Positions 24,264 through 30,944 of a DNA stretch of 32,958 nucleotides are shown piece after piece. Under the pieces are notes generated by a model that saw only the letters and a list, made by a program, of their open reading frames with translations, was not told the origin of the DNA and ran no database searches. Every line of letters starts with the position of its first letter. Positions within the stretch are counted from its first letter, which is position 1. The position numbers and the translations under genes were made by a program. Source of the stretch: Flavobacteriales bacterium (GTDB lineage: Bacteria; Bacteroidota; Bacteroidia; NS11-12g; UBA955); contig CANHCW010000005.1 of NCBI GenBank assembly GCA_947459165.1, positions 1 through 32,958 of the forward strand, in the 5' to 3' direction.

Positions 24264-25032
24264 AGTCCGCAGGAATTTGAAACGGGTACGAAGGTATGTA
24301 GCTGTCCGATGCCGTTGTAAACGCAATCCTGATTTGTACAGTTTTCTTGTCAGTAAAGGCCCTGAGAAAGAGTGTTTCTGCCACACTGAATGCACCTGCG
24401 CTTTTATTGCCTTCGTATAGCGACTTTAATTGGTTGTTGGTTCCGTTTTGCAGAATGAAAGAACTATCAATGTTGCTGTTTGAATTCACAAAAACCAGAT
24501 TTCCCACCTTTGTTTCATTCACAAACCAGCCCTTGTACTCACTATTGTATCGGTAATTTAAAGAATCGAACACCGGATTGCCGATAATGATGTTCTGCAA
24601 ATTCCTCAAACTGACCGGGGCACCGAGGTTTTTGGTAAACTCGGCGATGCCCACTTTGAAGTACTCCCTGTGGTAAAGATCTAAAAGAAAAACACTGTCG
24701 CGGGTAATCAATCCCTTCGCTACCTGAATCCCCATTGCCACTGAAACCGTAAACCACACAACACTGTCTTTTCTCATGCGCAAACTCACCGTGCCCGACA
24801 ACTCCTGCCCGCTTTCATCAATAAAATCAACACCCATTCTTCCACTGAAAAATTCCCAGCTTTTGCGGTTTATTCCATCGCCTTTCAATTCAATGGTGGT
24901 ATCCGATTTGGGCAAATTGTCAATTTTTATGCGTTCATCCACCAGTTTCTTTTTGGAATGACAAGCGGTAAAAATTAAAATGAAGGCAGGTATAATAAAG
25001 AACCTCATGTTCTTATTCAACGATTTTCGCAT
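24247..25032 (-). CDS. DUF4292 lipoprotein
   Basis: A 261-residue predicted lipoprotein: N-terminal MRFFIIPAFILIFTAC gives the lipobox cysteine, followed by HSKKK. The body is beta-rich with repeating strand patterns, recognised as DUF4292, a Bacteroidota-specific family reminiscent of outer-membrane lipoprotein carriers; its function is not established. Two starts are possible: ATG 25032 (overlapping the TPR gene by 16 nt) or ATG 25008 (8 nt after its stop), which gives a tighter signal peptide. The gene is between a TPR lipoprotein and the EnvC-like gene in one cluster, pointing to an envelope role. I recall similar synteny in many Bacteroidota. Confidence 0.83.
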   Translation of the reverse strand: MRKSLNKNMRFFIIPAFILIFTACHSKKKLVDERIKIDNLPKSDTTIELKGDGINRKSWEFFSGRMGVDFIDESGQELSGTVSLRMRKDSVVWFTVSVAMGIQVAKGLITRDSVFLLDLYHREYFKVGIAEFTKNLGAPVSLRNLQNIIIGNPVFDSLNYRYNSEYKGWFVNETKVGNLVFVNSNSNIDSSFILQNGTNNQLKSLYEGNKSAGAFSVAETLFLRAFTDKKTVQIRIAFTTASDSYIPSYPFQIPADYKQKD

Positions 25033-26711
25033 CGGTTTATTTTGTTGCGAATTTCAGTTGTAAAGGGATAGCTTCTGCAATTTGCCGCTTTTTTCCAATG
25101 CATAACTGCCTGTTTGCAGTCGCCCGCAGGTTCCAGACTTTCAGCCGCAGCATCAAGCCAGTATGGGCTTTCCGGAAAGTAATCGCCTATGCTTTTGGTG
25201 TTTGCAACATCTGCAGTTTGTCCCAATTTCAATCTAAGAATGCCATACCACAATGCTTCATGATGATTCCATTTCACCTTACTGTCGTAACTGCTTAAAG
25301 TAGATAAAGCCAATTCCCGCTTGCCGCTTTTCAGCAACAATTCAGCCCTGCATAACAACAGTCCCGGATAATCCGCTGCCATCTGTTCAATGCTGTTCAG
25401 TTCCTTTTCAGCTTCGCCCAGCTTACCCACACCCAATAGAATTCTTGCTTTCAGCGTGTTGATAAGTGCTTGTGTCTCCGACCCCGATGCAAAACCCAAA
25501 CCTGTTTGTATGGCTTGCATGGCCTCTTCATTGCGGTTCAGCATGAAAAATGCCAGCGCTTTGTATCCGTAAGCCCTGCCGTCCAAGGGATACAATTCAG
25601 CCAAAGTATCGGCCTGATTGAGCATAGTTGGAATTTCGCAAGTAAGTGATAAAACATTCAGGTACTTTTCCCACACGGCAAAATCGGCGTTGCTCTTACC
25701 CAAACTGATTTTATACAGACCGGCGGCTCTGGCATGCTGACCGTGTAGTCCGCACCAATCGGCCAAAGCATCGGTGGCCTGTTTTGAGGTGGGATGTAAG
25801 TTTTGCAAGGCAGACAAAATCGGCTCCATGCTATCGTACAACTCATTCAAATTGAGGGCAACGCCAATGCAATTCCATTTTTGCGAAAAAGTAGCGGTGG
25901 TGGATTCTGCCAGTTTTCGCAGCAAGCCCAGCTGATTAAACTGATCTTTTTTCAACCTGAACTGACAAATTGTGGAAAGCAAAGCTCCGTCGTTGGGGTT
26001 TTCGTTGTACAACGAATCGTAGATGCCTGCGGCTCTTTGCGCATTGCCGGCGAGATTGAACAAGCCTGCCATCCGCATTCTGTAAGACCTTCTGTCGGGG
26101 TATTTTTTTACCAACCGTTCCCATTCAGCCGCTGCTGCGGTGTAGTTTCCCAATGCCTGATGCGCATTGCTGCGGTTTTCTCCTAAGGCCTCCAACAGAC
26201 CAAATTTGGTTTCGGCATGATTGCACACAACCAGAACTTTGTCCCATTTACCCGCATTCTGATAGCATTTCACTGCATCGAGATACAAGGTCCAGCCCCG
26301 CTTACTTTTTGCTGCCTGCGCAAAGTATATATCACCGGCTTTTTCATAAGAACCACCTTGTTTGTAAAGTTCGGCAGCATACAAATGGTAATGGTGATTG
26401 GCGGTGTCAGCAGCTTCTGCCTTGGCTGTCCAGGTCAGTGCTTCGCTTAAGTTTCCTTTTGATTGTGCGATGCATGCCAGGCGATAATAAGCGGGCGAAG
26501 GCAGAAACGGCTTTTCGGCACATTGCCTGAACTGGGTTTCAGCCGCTTTGTAGTCCCCGGTTTGATAGGTTAACTCGGCAGCATAATACTGCTCCATGTA
26601 ACTGAGTGGAATTCTCTTTGGCGGTTGCGCTACAACCGCAGGTTTCCTGGTCTTGCACTGCACAAGAACCACCATCAATAACGGCAGGAAAAAACTGCCG
26701 TATTTTCTCAT
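25017..26711 (-). CDS. TPR-repeat lipoprotein
   Basis: A 564-residue probable lipoprotein composed almost entirely of tetratricopeptide-like helical repeats (for example YYAAELTYQTGDYKAAETQFRQC and AYYRLACIAQSKGNLSEALTWTAKAEAADT), from about residue 40 to the end. Its start is MRKYGSFFLPLLMVVLVQC, with a less typical lipobox (LVQC). The ORF track begins 46 residues earlier at 26849, in a Gln/Arg-rich stretch that lies inside the nucleotidyltransferase gene; the ATG at 26711 overlaps that gene's stop in ATGA, so coupling is clear. TPR scaffolds bind partner proteins; none can be named here. Position in the cluster suggests outer-membrane or cell-wall work. Confidence 0.86.
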   Translation of the reverse strand: MRKYGSFFLPLLMVVLVQCKTRKPAVVAQPPKRIPLSYMEQYYAAELTYQTGDYKAAETQFRQCAEKPFLPSPAYYRLACIAQSKGNLSEALTWTAKAEAADTANHHYHLYAAELYKQGGSYEKAGDIYFAQAAKSKRGWTLYLDAVKCYQNAGKWDKVLVVCNHAETKFGLLEALGENRSNAHQALGNYTAAAAEWERLVKKYPDRRSYRMRMAGLFNLAGNAQRAAGIYDSLYNENPNDGALLSTICQFRLKKDQFNQLGLLRKLAESTTATFSQKWNCIGVALNLNELYDSMEPILSALQNLHPTSKQATDALADWCGLHGQHARAAGLYKISLGKSNADFAVWEKYLNVLSLTCEIPTMLNQADTLAELYPLDGRAYGYKALAFFMLNRNEEAMQAIQTGLGFASGSETQALINTLKARILLGVGKLGEAEKELNSIEQMAADYPGLLLCRAELLLKSGKRELALSTLSSYDSKVKWNHHEALWYGILRLKLGQTADVANTKSIGDYFPESPYWLDAAAESLEPAGDCKQAVMHWKKAANCRSYPFTTEIRNKINRCENR

Positions 26712-27709
26712 AATTGGGTATTGTAATCGCCTATGCTCAGCTCCTTGCTGTGGCCATCGAGTTGCACGAAGTTGCCAATCATACTGTTGGTAAATTCGAT
26801 GTTGGCCAGTTTGCTGTTGCCTTGAATAATGCTGTTCGAAACTACGCAATTGATCAAAACGCTGTTATCACCAATACTCACATACGGCCCTACCACCGAA
26901 CCTTTCAGTTCCACATTTTTACCAATGAAACAGGGTTCGATAATTCGGGTACCACTGTTGAATTTCGTATGATCGACTGAGAACAGTTCTTTTCTGCTTT
27001 CCAGCAATCGCTTGTTGGTATAAACCGTGGCGTCCTTGTTACCGCAATCAAGCCATTCATCAACCGTTCCGGGGACAAAAGCCATTCCCTTGTCCTTCAT
27101 GTTTTGTAAGGCATTGGTAAGCTGGTATTCGCCTTTTTCACGAATATCGTTGTCAATGAGGAATTGCAATTCGCTGCGCAACACCTCGCCATTTTTAAAA
27201 TAATAAATGCCAATGATGGCCAAATCGCTGACGAATTCTGCGGGTTTTTCAACAAAATCGGTAATTATGTTGCTTTCGTTGAGTTTTACCACACCAAAAC
27301 TGCTGGGGTTTTCAACGCGGTGAACCCAAATTACTCCGTCGTGCTGGGTATCGAGGTGAAAGCGGGCACTGAAAAGGGTATCGGCAAAGGCAACAATCAC
27401 CTCGCCTTTCAGACACTCTTTGGCGCATAAAATGGCGTGTGCCGTTCCCAGCGCCTCATCCTGGTAAAAAATGCGGCCCTTGGCACCCACATTTTCAGCA
27501 ATTTGAATAAGATGCTGTTCGGTTTCTGCACCAAAATCGCCAATTACAAATCCAATTTCGTCTATTTTTTCATTGCACACTGCGGCAATGTCTTCAATCA
27601 ACCAGTGAACAATGGGTTTGCCGGCAACCGGCAAGAGAGGCTTCGGTATGGTAAGGGTATGCGGTCTCATCCGCTTTCCCATTCCTGCCATTGGAATTAT
27701 CAGATTCAT
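26708..27709 (-). CDS. Sugar-1-phosphate nucleotidyltransferase
   Basis: A 333-residue nucleotidyltransferase of the RmlA/GlmU-N type, which joins NTP and a sugar-1-phosphate to make an activated sugar. The nucleotide-binding loop MAGMGKRMRPHTLTIPKPLLPVAGKP is intact at residues 7-32, and the metal-binding AFADTLF segment is near residue 107. The last third is a hexapeptide-repeat left-handed beta-helix (ELKGSVVGPYVSIGDNSVLINCVV...), typical of glucose-1-phosphate thymidylyl- or uridylyltransferase-like proteins. The exact sugar and nucleotide are not deducible. It sits after a 95-bp gap from dut, with its own TAAATTTG box and a 16-bp palindrome near the predicted mRNA start. It probably supplies surface polysaccharide synthesis. 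Confidence 0.92.
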   Translation of the reverse strand: MNLIIPMAGMGKRMRPHTLTIPKPLLPVAGKPIVHWLIEDIAAVCNEKIDEIGFVIGDFGAETEQHLIQIAENVGAKGRIFYQDEALGTAHAILCAKECLKGEVIVAFADTLFSARFHLDTQHDGVIWVHRVENPSSFGVVKLNESNIITDFVEKPAEFVSDLAIIGIYYFKNGEVLRSELQFLIDNDIREKGEYQLTNALQNMKDKGMAFVPGTVDEWLDCGNKDATVYTNKRLLESRKELFSVDHTKFNSGTRIIEPCFIGKNVELKGSVVGPYVSIGDNSVLINCVVSNSIIQGNSKLANIEFTNSMIGNFVQLDGHSKELSIGDYNTQL

Positions 27710-27725
27710 TCAGTGCTTTTTCTCT

Positions 27726-27741
27726 CGGTTTTTAAAAACCG
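27726..27741. repeat. 16-bp perfect palindrome upstream of nucleotidyltransferase
   Basis: CGGTTTTTAAAAACCG reads the same on both strands and lies between the -7 box and the start codon, at the predicted 5' end of the transcript. It could be an operator or a small hairpin; no U-tract follows, so a terminator is unlikely. Confidence 0.55.
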
Positions 27742-27745
27742 GGTG

Positions 27746-27753
27746 CAAATTTA
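27746..27753 (-). promoter_or_regulatory. -7 promoter box of nucleotidyltransferase gene
   Basis: TAAATTTG on the minus strand matches TAnnTTTG exactly. A TTGACC element lies 21 nt further upstream. It would start the nucleotidyltransferase-TPR-DUF4292-EnvC unit independently of the flippase and dut genes. Confidence 0.5.
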
Positions 27754-27804
27754 AGGGATTGACTCACACTTTCAGGTCAAGGGTTTGTTAAACAACCAGA
27801 ATAC

Positions 27805-28239
27805 CTATTTACCGCTACTTCCGTAACCTCCACCGCCCCTTGCTGTTTCATTCAGGTTGCCCGTTTCCAGCCATTTTACAGTTTCGTGCCTTGCCACAAT
27901 CATTTGGGCTATTCTTTCGCCATTGTTAATAATGAATTCTTCCTGACCCAGATTAATTAACAATACTTTAATCTCACCTCTGTAGTCTGCGTCAATAGTT
28001 CCGGGAGAATTGAGTACGGTAATTCCGTGTTTTAATGCCAATCCGCTTCTGGGACGAATCTGCGCTTCAAACCCATCAGGAAGTTCAATGAAAAGACCTG
28101 TGGGAACCAATTTTCTTTCGCCCGGCTTCAATGCCAAGGGCTCTGTGAGATGTGCATGAAGATCCATACCCGCACTGTGACGGGTTTGATAAGCAGGCAA
28201 TGAATGCCCCGATTGATTAATGATTTTTACGATCAGCAT
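27805..28239 (-). CDS. dut: dUTP diphosphatase
   Basis: A 144-residue trimeric-type dUTPase that hydrolyses dUTP to dUMP, keeping uracil out of DNA and feeding dTMP synthesis. The five conserved motifs can be read in order: HSAGMDLHA (1), [11 protein letters not shown] (2), [13 protein letters not shown] (3), [11 protein letters not shown] (4) and [10 protein letters not shown] (5). The ORF track starts at 28257; the internal ATG at 28239 is preceded by AAAGGA at a good distance, so I prefer it, and it gives the usual N-terminus (MLIVKIIN). The gene overlaps the flippase gene by 23 nt. It is a nucleotide-metabolism gene inside an envelope cluster, as I recall for other Bacteroidota. Confidence 0.95.
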   Translation of the reverse strand: MLIVKIINQSGHSLPAYQTRHSAGMDLHAHLTEPLALKPGERKLVPTGLFIELPDGFEAQIRPRSGLALKHGITVLNSPGTIDADYRGEIKVLLINLGQEEFIINNGERIAQMIVARHETVKWLETGNLNETARGGGGYGSSGK

Positions 28240-29704
28240 ATTTTCCTTTCTCTGCATACCAGATCATCAGCAGATAACCCGGAATCGCAAGATAGGAAAG
28301 AACAGGCAAAACCTCGTTATAAGTTTGAGCAATCATGCCCAAAATCATAGCCCCAAACAGAATGAATAAAATGCGTTTTACATTGTAGGGAACCGGAAAA
28401 TACCGCTGTCCCAGCGCATACGCCAGCAACACCATGCTGCCATAAGCCGCCAAGGTAGCCCAAGCACTGGCCATAAAACCATATTTAGGAATAAATAAAA
28501 AGTTCAGCACCAGCGTAACACCGCCACCCAAAATTGCTATCAATGCGCCCAGCGAAGTTCTGGCTGAAAGACGATACCAGATGCTGATGCTATAATACAT
28601 ACCCAGCAGTAAGTTCGCCATCAACAACACCGGAACGACAGTCATACCACGCACATCGTTGTAATAAACCGCTTTTCGCAACAACAATGGCGCCAGCCAG
28701 GGCAGGCAAACCATGGTGGCCACATAAATGAAACCGCAGGCATACACAAACCAGTTCAGCACATCGGCATAGGTTTTGGGGGCCTGCTCACTGCCCGATT
28801 CCTTAAAGAAAAAAGGTTCCGCTGCAAAGCGAAATGCCTGCACAAACATGGTCATTACCATGCTCAACTTATACAATGCACTGTAAATCCCCGCCTCTGT
28901 ATCGGCCACATTGGCAGGCAGCATTTTTTTCAGCAATACCCTGTCCAAGGTTTCATTTACCATTCCGGCCAAACCAATTACCACAACCGGCATGCTGTAT
29001 CGAATCATGCTACCGAAAAGCTCTTTATCAAATCCCGCACTTAGCCGGGTCCAGAATTTCCAGAAGAAAGGAATCACCACCAGCGAAGCCAGCACATTGC
29101 TTAGAAAAATATAGTTGATCAGATTCTCGGGCGAATAAACAGATTGTACCCAAGTGTGCCCATTTTCAGCAAGCCAGGGACAGACCAGCAGAAAAAAGAG
29201 GTTTGATCCGATATTCACACCAATATTCAACAGGCGAATGCCTGAAAAAATCCAGGGTTTTTCATTCAGTCTGAGCCAGGCAAAAGCCATGGCAGTTAGC
29301 GCATCTGCGGCCAGAATAATGGCAAACCACTGCACATACTGCATTTTCCCGGGATAACCCGCCCATGCCACCAATGGTTCAGAAAAAGCATAAACCAACG
29401 CAATGAGAAGGGTACCGGTAAAAATAAGAAACCACGATGCCGTTGAAAACACCACATCCGCAGTTTTTCCTTCCGTTTGCTTCTTTCGGGCAAAGTAAAA
29501 AAATGCTGTTTCCATGCCAAATGACAACACCACCGCCAGAAAAGTGGAGTAACTGTACATCACACTCACCTCACCATACTCGGCAGCATTGTTCAGCCGA
29601 CTGAGGTAAAGCGGAACAAGTAAAAAGTTTAAAAAACGCCCTACAATGGTGGTTAAACCATACACCGCAGTTTGAGAGGCCAGTTTCTTGAATACTGAGT
29701 TGAT
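28217..29704 (-). CDS. Oligosaccharide flippase (Wzx/MATE-like)
   Basis: A protein of about 495 residues (482 by the ORF track) with 12-14 predicted membrane segments, of the polysaccharide-transporter (Wzx, MOP superfamily) type that flips lipid-linked oligosaccharides across the inner membrane. The hallmark N-terminal block [22 protein letters not shown] is clear. The track starts at a GTG (29665), but the frame is open upstream and encodes KKLASQTAV, which homologs conserve before this block. The only plausible start in that stretch is ATC at 29704, followed by NSVFKKLAS; it lies 4 nt after a TAACTTCG box. I give the longer form. It overlaps dut by 23 nt and is divergent from the deacetylase-like gene. 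Substrate unknown. Confidence 0.88.
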   Translation of the reverse strand: MNSVFKKLASQTAVYGLTTIVGRFLNFLLVPLYLSRLNNAAEYGEVSVMYSYSTFLAVVLSFGMETAFFYFARKKQTEGKTADVVFSTASWFLIFTGTLLIALVYAFSEPLVAWAGYPGKMQYVQWFAIILAADALTAMAFAWLRLNEKPWIFSGIRLLNIGVNIGSNLFFLLVCPWLAENGHTWVQSVYSPENLINYIFLSNVLASLVVIPFFWKFWTRLSAGFDKELFGSMIRYSMPVVVIGLAGMVNETLDRVLLKKMLPANVADTEAGIYSALYKLSMVMTMFVQAFRFAAEPFFFKESGSEQAPKTYADVLNWFVYACGFIYVATMVCLPWLAPLLLRKAVYYNDVRGMTVVPVLLMANLLLGMYYSISIWYRLSARTSLGALIAILGGGVTLVLNFLFIPKYGFMASAWATLAAYGSMVLLAYALGQRYFPVPYNVKRILFILFGAMILGMIAQTYNEVLPVLSYLAIPGYLLMIWYAEKGKYADRKNH

Positions 29705-29708
29705 GCGG

Positions 29709-29716
29709 CGAAGTTA
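29709..29716 (-). promoter_or_regulatory. -7 promoter box of flippase gene
   Basis: TAACTTCG on the minus strand, one mismatch to TAnnTTTG. Together with the plus-strand box at 29741-29748 it forms a back-to-back pair 24 bp apart. Confidence 0.45.
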
Positions 29717-29740
29717 ATGAGTTTTGTGTTTGCATTGCTT

Positions 29741-29748
29741 TACCTTTG
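29741..29748 (+). promoter_or_regulatory. -7 promoter box of deacetylase-like gene
   Basis: TACCTTTG matches TAnnTTTG exactly, 14 nt before the ATG at 29763. AAGGA overlaps the start codon. Confidence 0.5.
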
Positions 29749-29762
29749 GACTTGAACAAGGA

Positions 29763-30944
29763 ATGCCGACCTGGCGAATCTTCATAAAATTATTGTTGAT
29801 TGTGGTGTTAGCCACTCCATTCGCCCTGTTCTGGAAAAATTGCCTCCCCAGCGATGAGAGCCGTTTACAGTTCGTCCTGCGGTTCGATGATATTTATTTA
29901 AAACCCAACCCCATTCAGGATAGCCTCATCGGTATTTTTAAAAAGGCCAAAATCCCTTTTGTAGCCTCAATCATTCCATATCAAGTTGGACCGGAAAAAC
30001 AAATGATTCCAAATGACCGTATTTATGCCAAAAAACTTAGAGAGATGGCACTAGCGGGCGAAACAGACATTTTTATGCATGGACTGTTCCATCGCAAAAC
30101 CGGGCAAGACGAATTTTCAGGATTACCTCTTGAGCAACAATCCAGCATGATTGAACAAGGCAAAAAAGAACTTAAAAAACAACTCGGACTTGATGTAACA
30201 GGCTTTGCCCCACCCTGGAATGGCTACGACCCCAATACAACCGCCGCCTTGTCAACTCAAAGATTTTCCATCTTCAGCTCAAGCATTCATGGCGACCGCA
30301 GCAATTGCAATTTGCACTTCCTTCCTGCCACCTGCTATGCAGTTTCCGATGCCTTGAAAATAATTGAGGAGAAATCAGGGTGTGATGGAATTGTTGTATT
30401 GCTCATTCACAGTTACAGCTTTCAAACTGAAAAAGATTTTAAAGACCTGAGCAAACTGCTAACAAACATCAAAGAAAAAAACATACAGGTTACGCTACCG
30501 GGGAAACTCCAAAACCAAGGAAAGGATTTATCCTGCATTCGCCTTCGACTGCACCATCAACCGCTTTTTTGGATGCTTTCCCGATTTGAGCTCCTTCATA
30601 TTTCCCCTGCGGTGTATTACTCGCGAAACCTGCTCATCCCGTCGCTGCTCACTGAACTTGTTTTAATTTTTATGGTTGTTTTAGCCACACTCCGTGCACT
30701 TGACAACCTGCTCAGAAAAAACTGGTTTTTCTTGCCTGCCCTAATTGTTGTTTGTCTGGGAATACTCACTTATTTATTTCCCGCCTATCATATAAGCTGG
30801 AAAAAAATACTGTTGTGTGAAGTTGCTTTTGCAACCGCTATAACCTCGGGCTATTTAATGGTAAAAAGGAATGGATTGATTCTCAAACCAACGCAGGCCA
30901 CTTCTCCGGATTCACTTCGTGCATCATTTCATAAACCTTCATAA
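29763..30944 (+). CDS. Polysaccharide-deacetylase-like membrane protein (DUF2334 type)
   Basis: A 393-residue protein. An N-terminal membrane anchor (IFIKLLLIVVLATPFALFW) is followed by a NodB/DUF2334-like catalytic fold with LRFDDI (residues 39-44), FMHGLFH (104-110), FAPPWNGYD (about 147) and LIHSYS, the metal and active-site segments of carbohydrate esterase family 4 relatives. After about residue 300 there are three hydrophobic segments. It would deacetylate or otherwise modify a surface sugar, but the substrate is unknown. The ORF-track start (29724) is a TTG before the promoter box; 29763 is preferred. Its 3' end overlaps the convergent second E1 gene by 62 nt. It is divergent from the flippase gene, a setting consistent with a shared polysaccharide pathway. 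Confidence 0.85.
   Translation: MPTWRIFIKLLLIVVLATPFALFWKNCLPSDESRLQFVLRFDDIYLKPNPIQDSLIGIFKKAKIPFVASIIPYQVGPEKQMIPNDRIYAKKLREMALAGETDIFMHGLFHRKTGQDEFSGLPLEQQSSMIEQGKKELKKQLGLDVTGFAPPWNGYDPNTTAALSTQRFSIFSSSIHGDRSNCNLHFLPATCYAVSDALKIIEEKSGCDGIVVLLIHSYSFQTEKDFKDLSKLLTNIKEKNIQVTLPGKLQNQGKDLSCIRLRLHHQPLFWMLSRFELLHISPAVYYSRNLLIPSLLTELVLIFMVVLATLRALDNLLRKNWFFLPALIVVCLGILTYLFPAYHISWKKILLCEVAFATAITSGYLMVKRNGLILKPTQATSPDSLRASFHKPS

Noticed and set aside
26712-26849. 46-residue Gln/Arg-rich extension of the TPR protein
   Set aside because: It is the out-of-frame end of the nucleotidyltransferase gene; ATGA at 26708-26711 is the natural junction.
27726-27741. Palindrome as terminator of dut
   Set aside because: No U-tract follows on the minus strand, and it lies downstream of a promoter box for the next gene.
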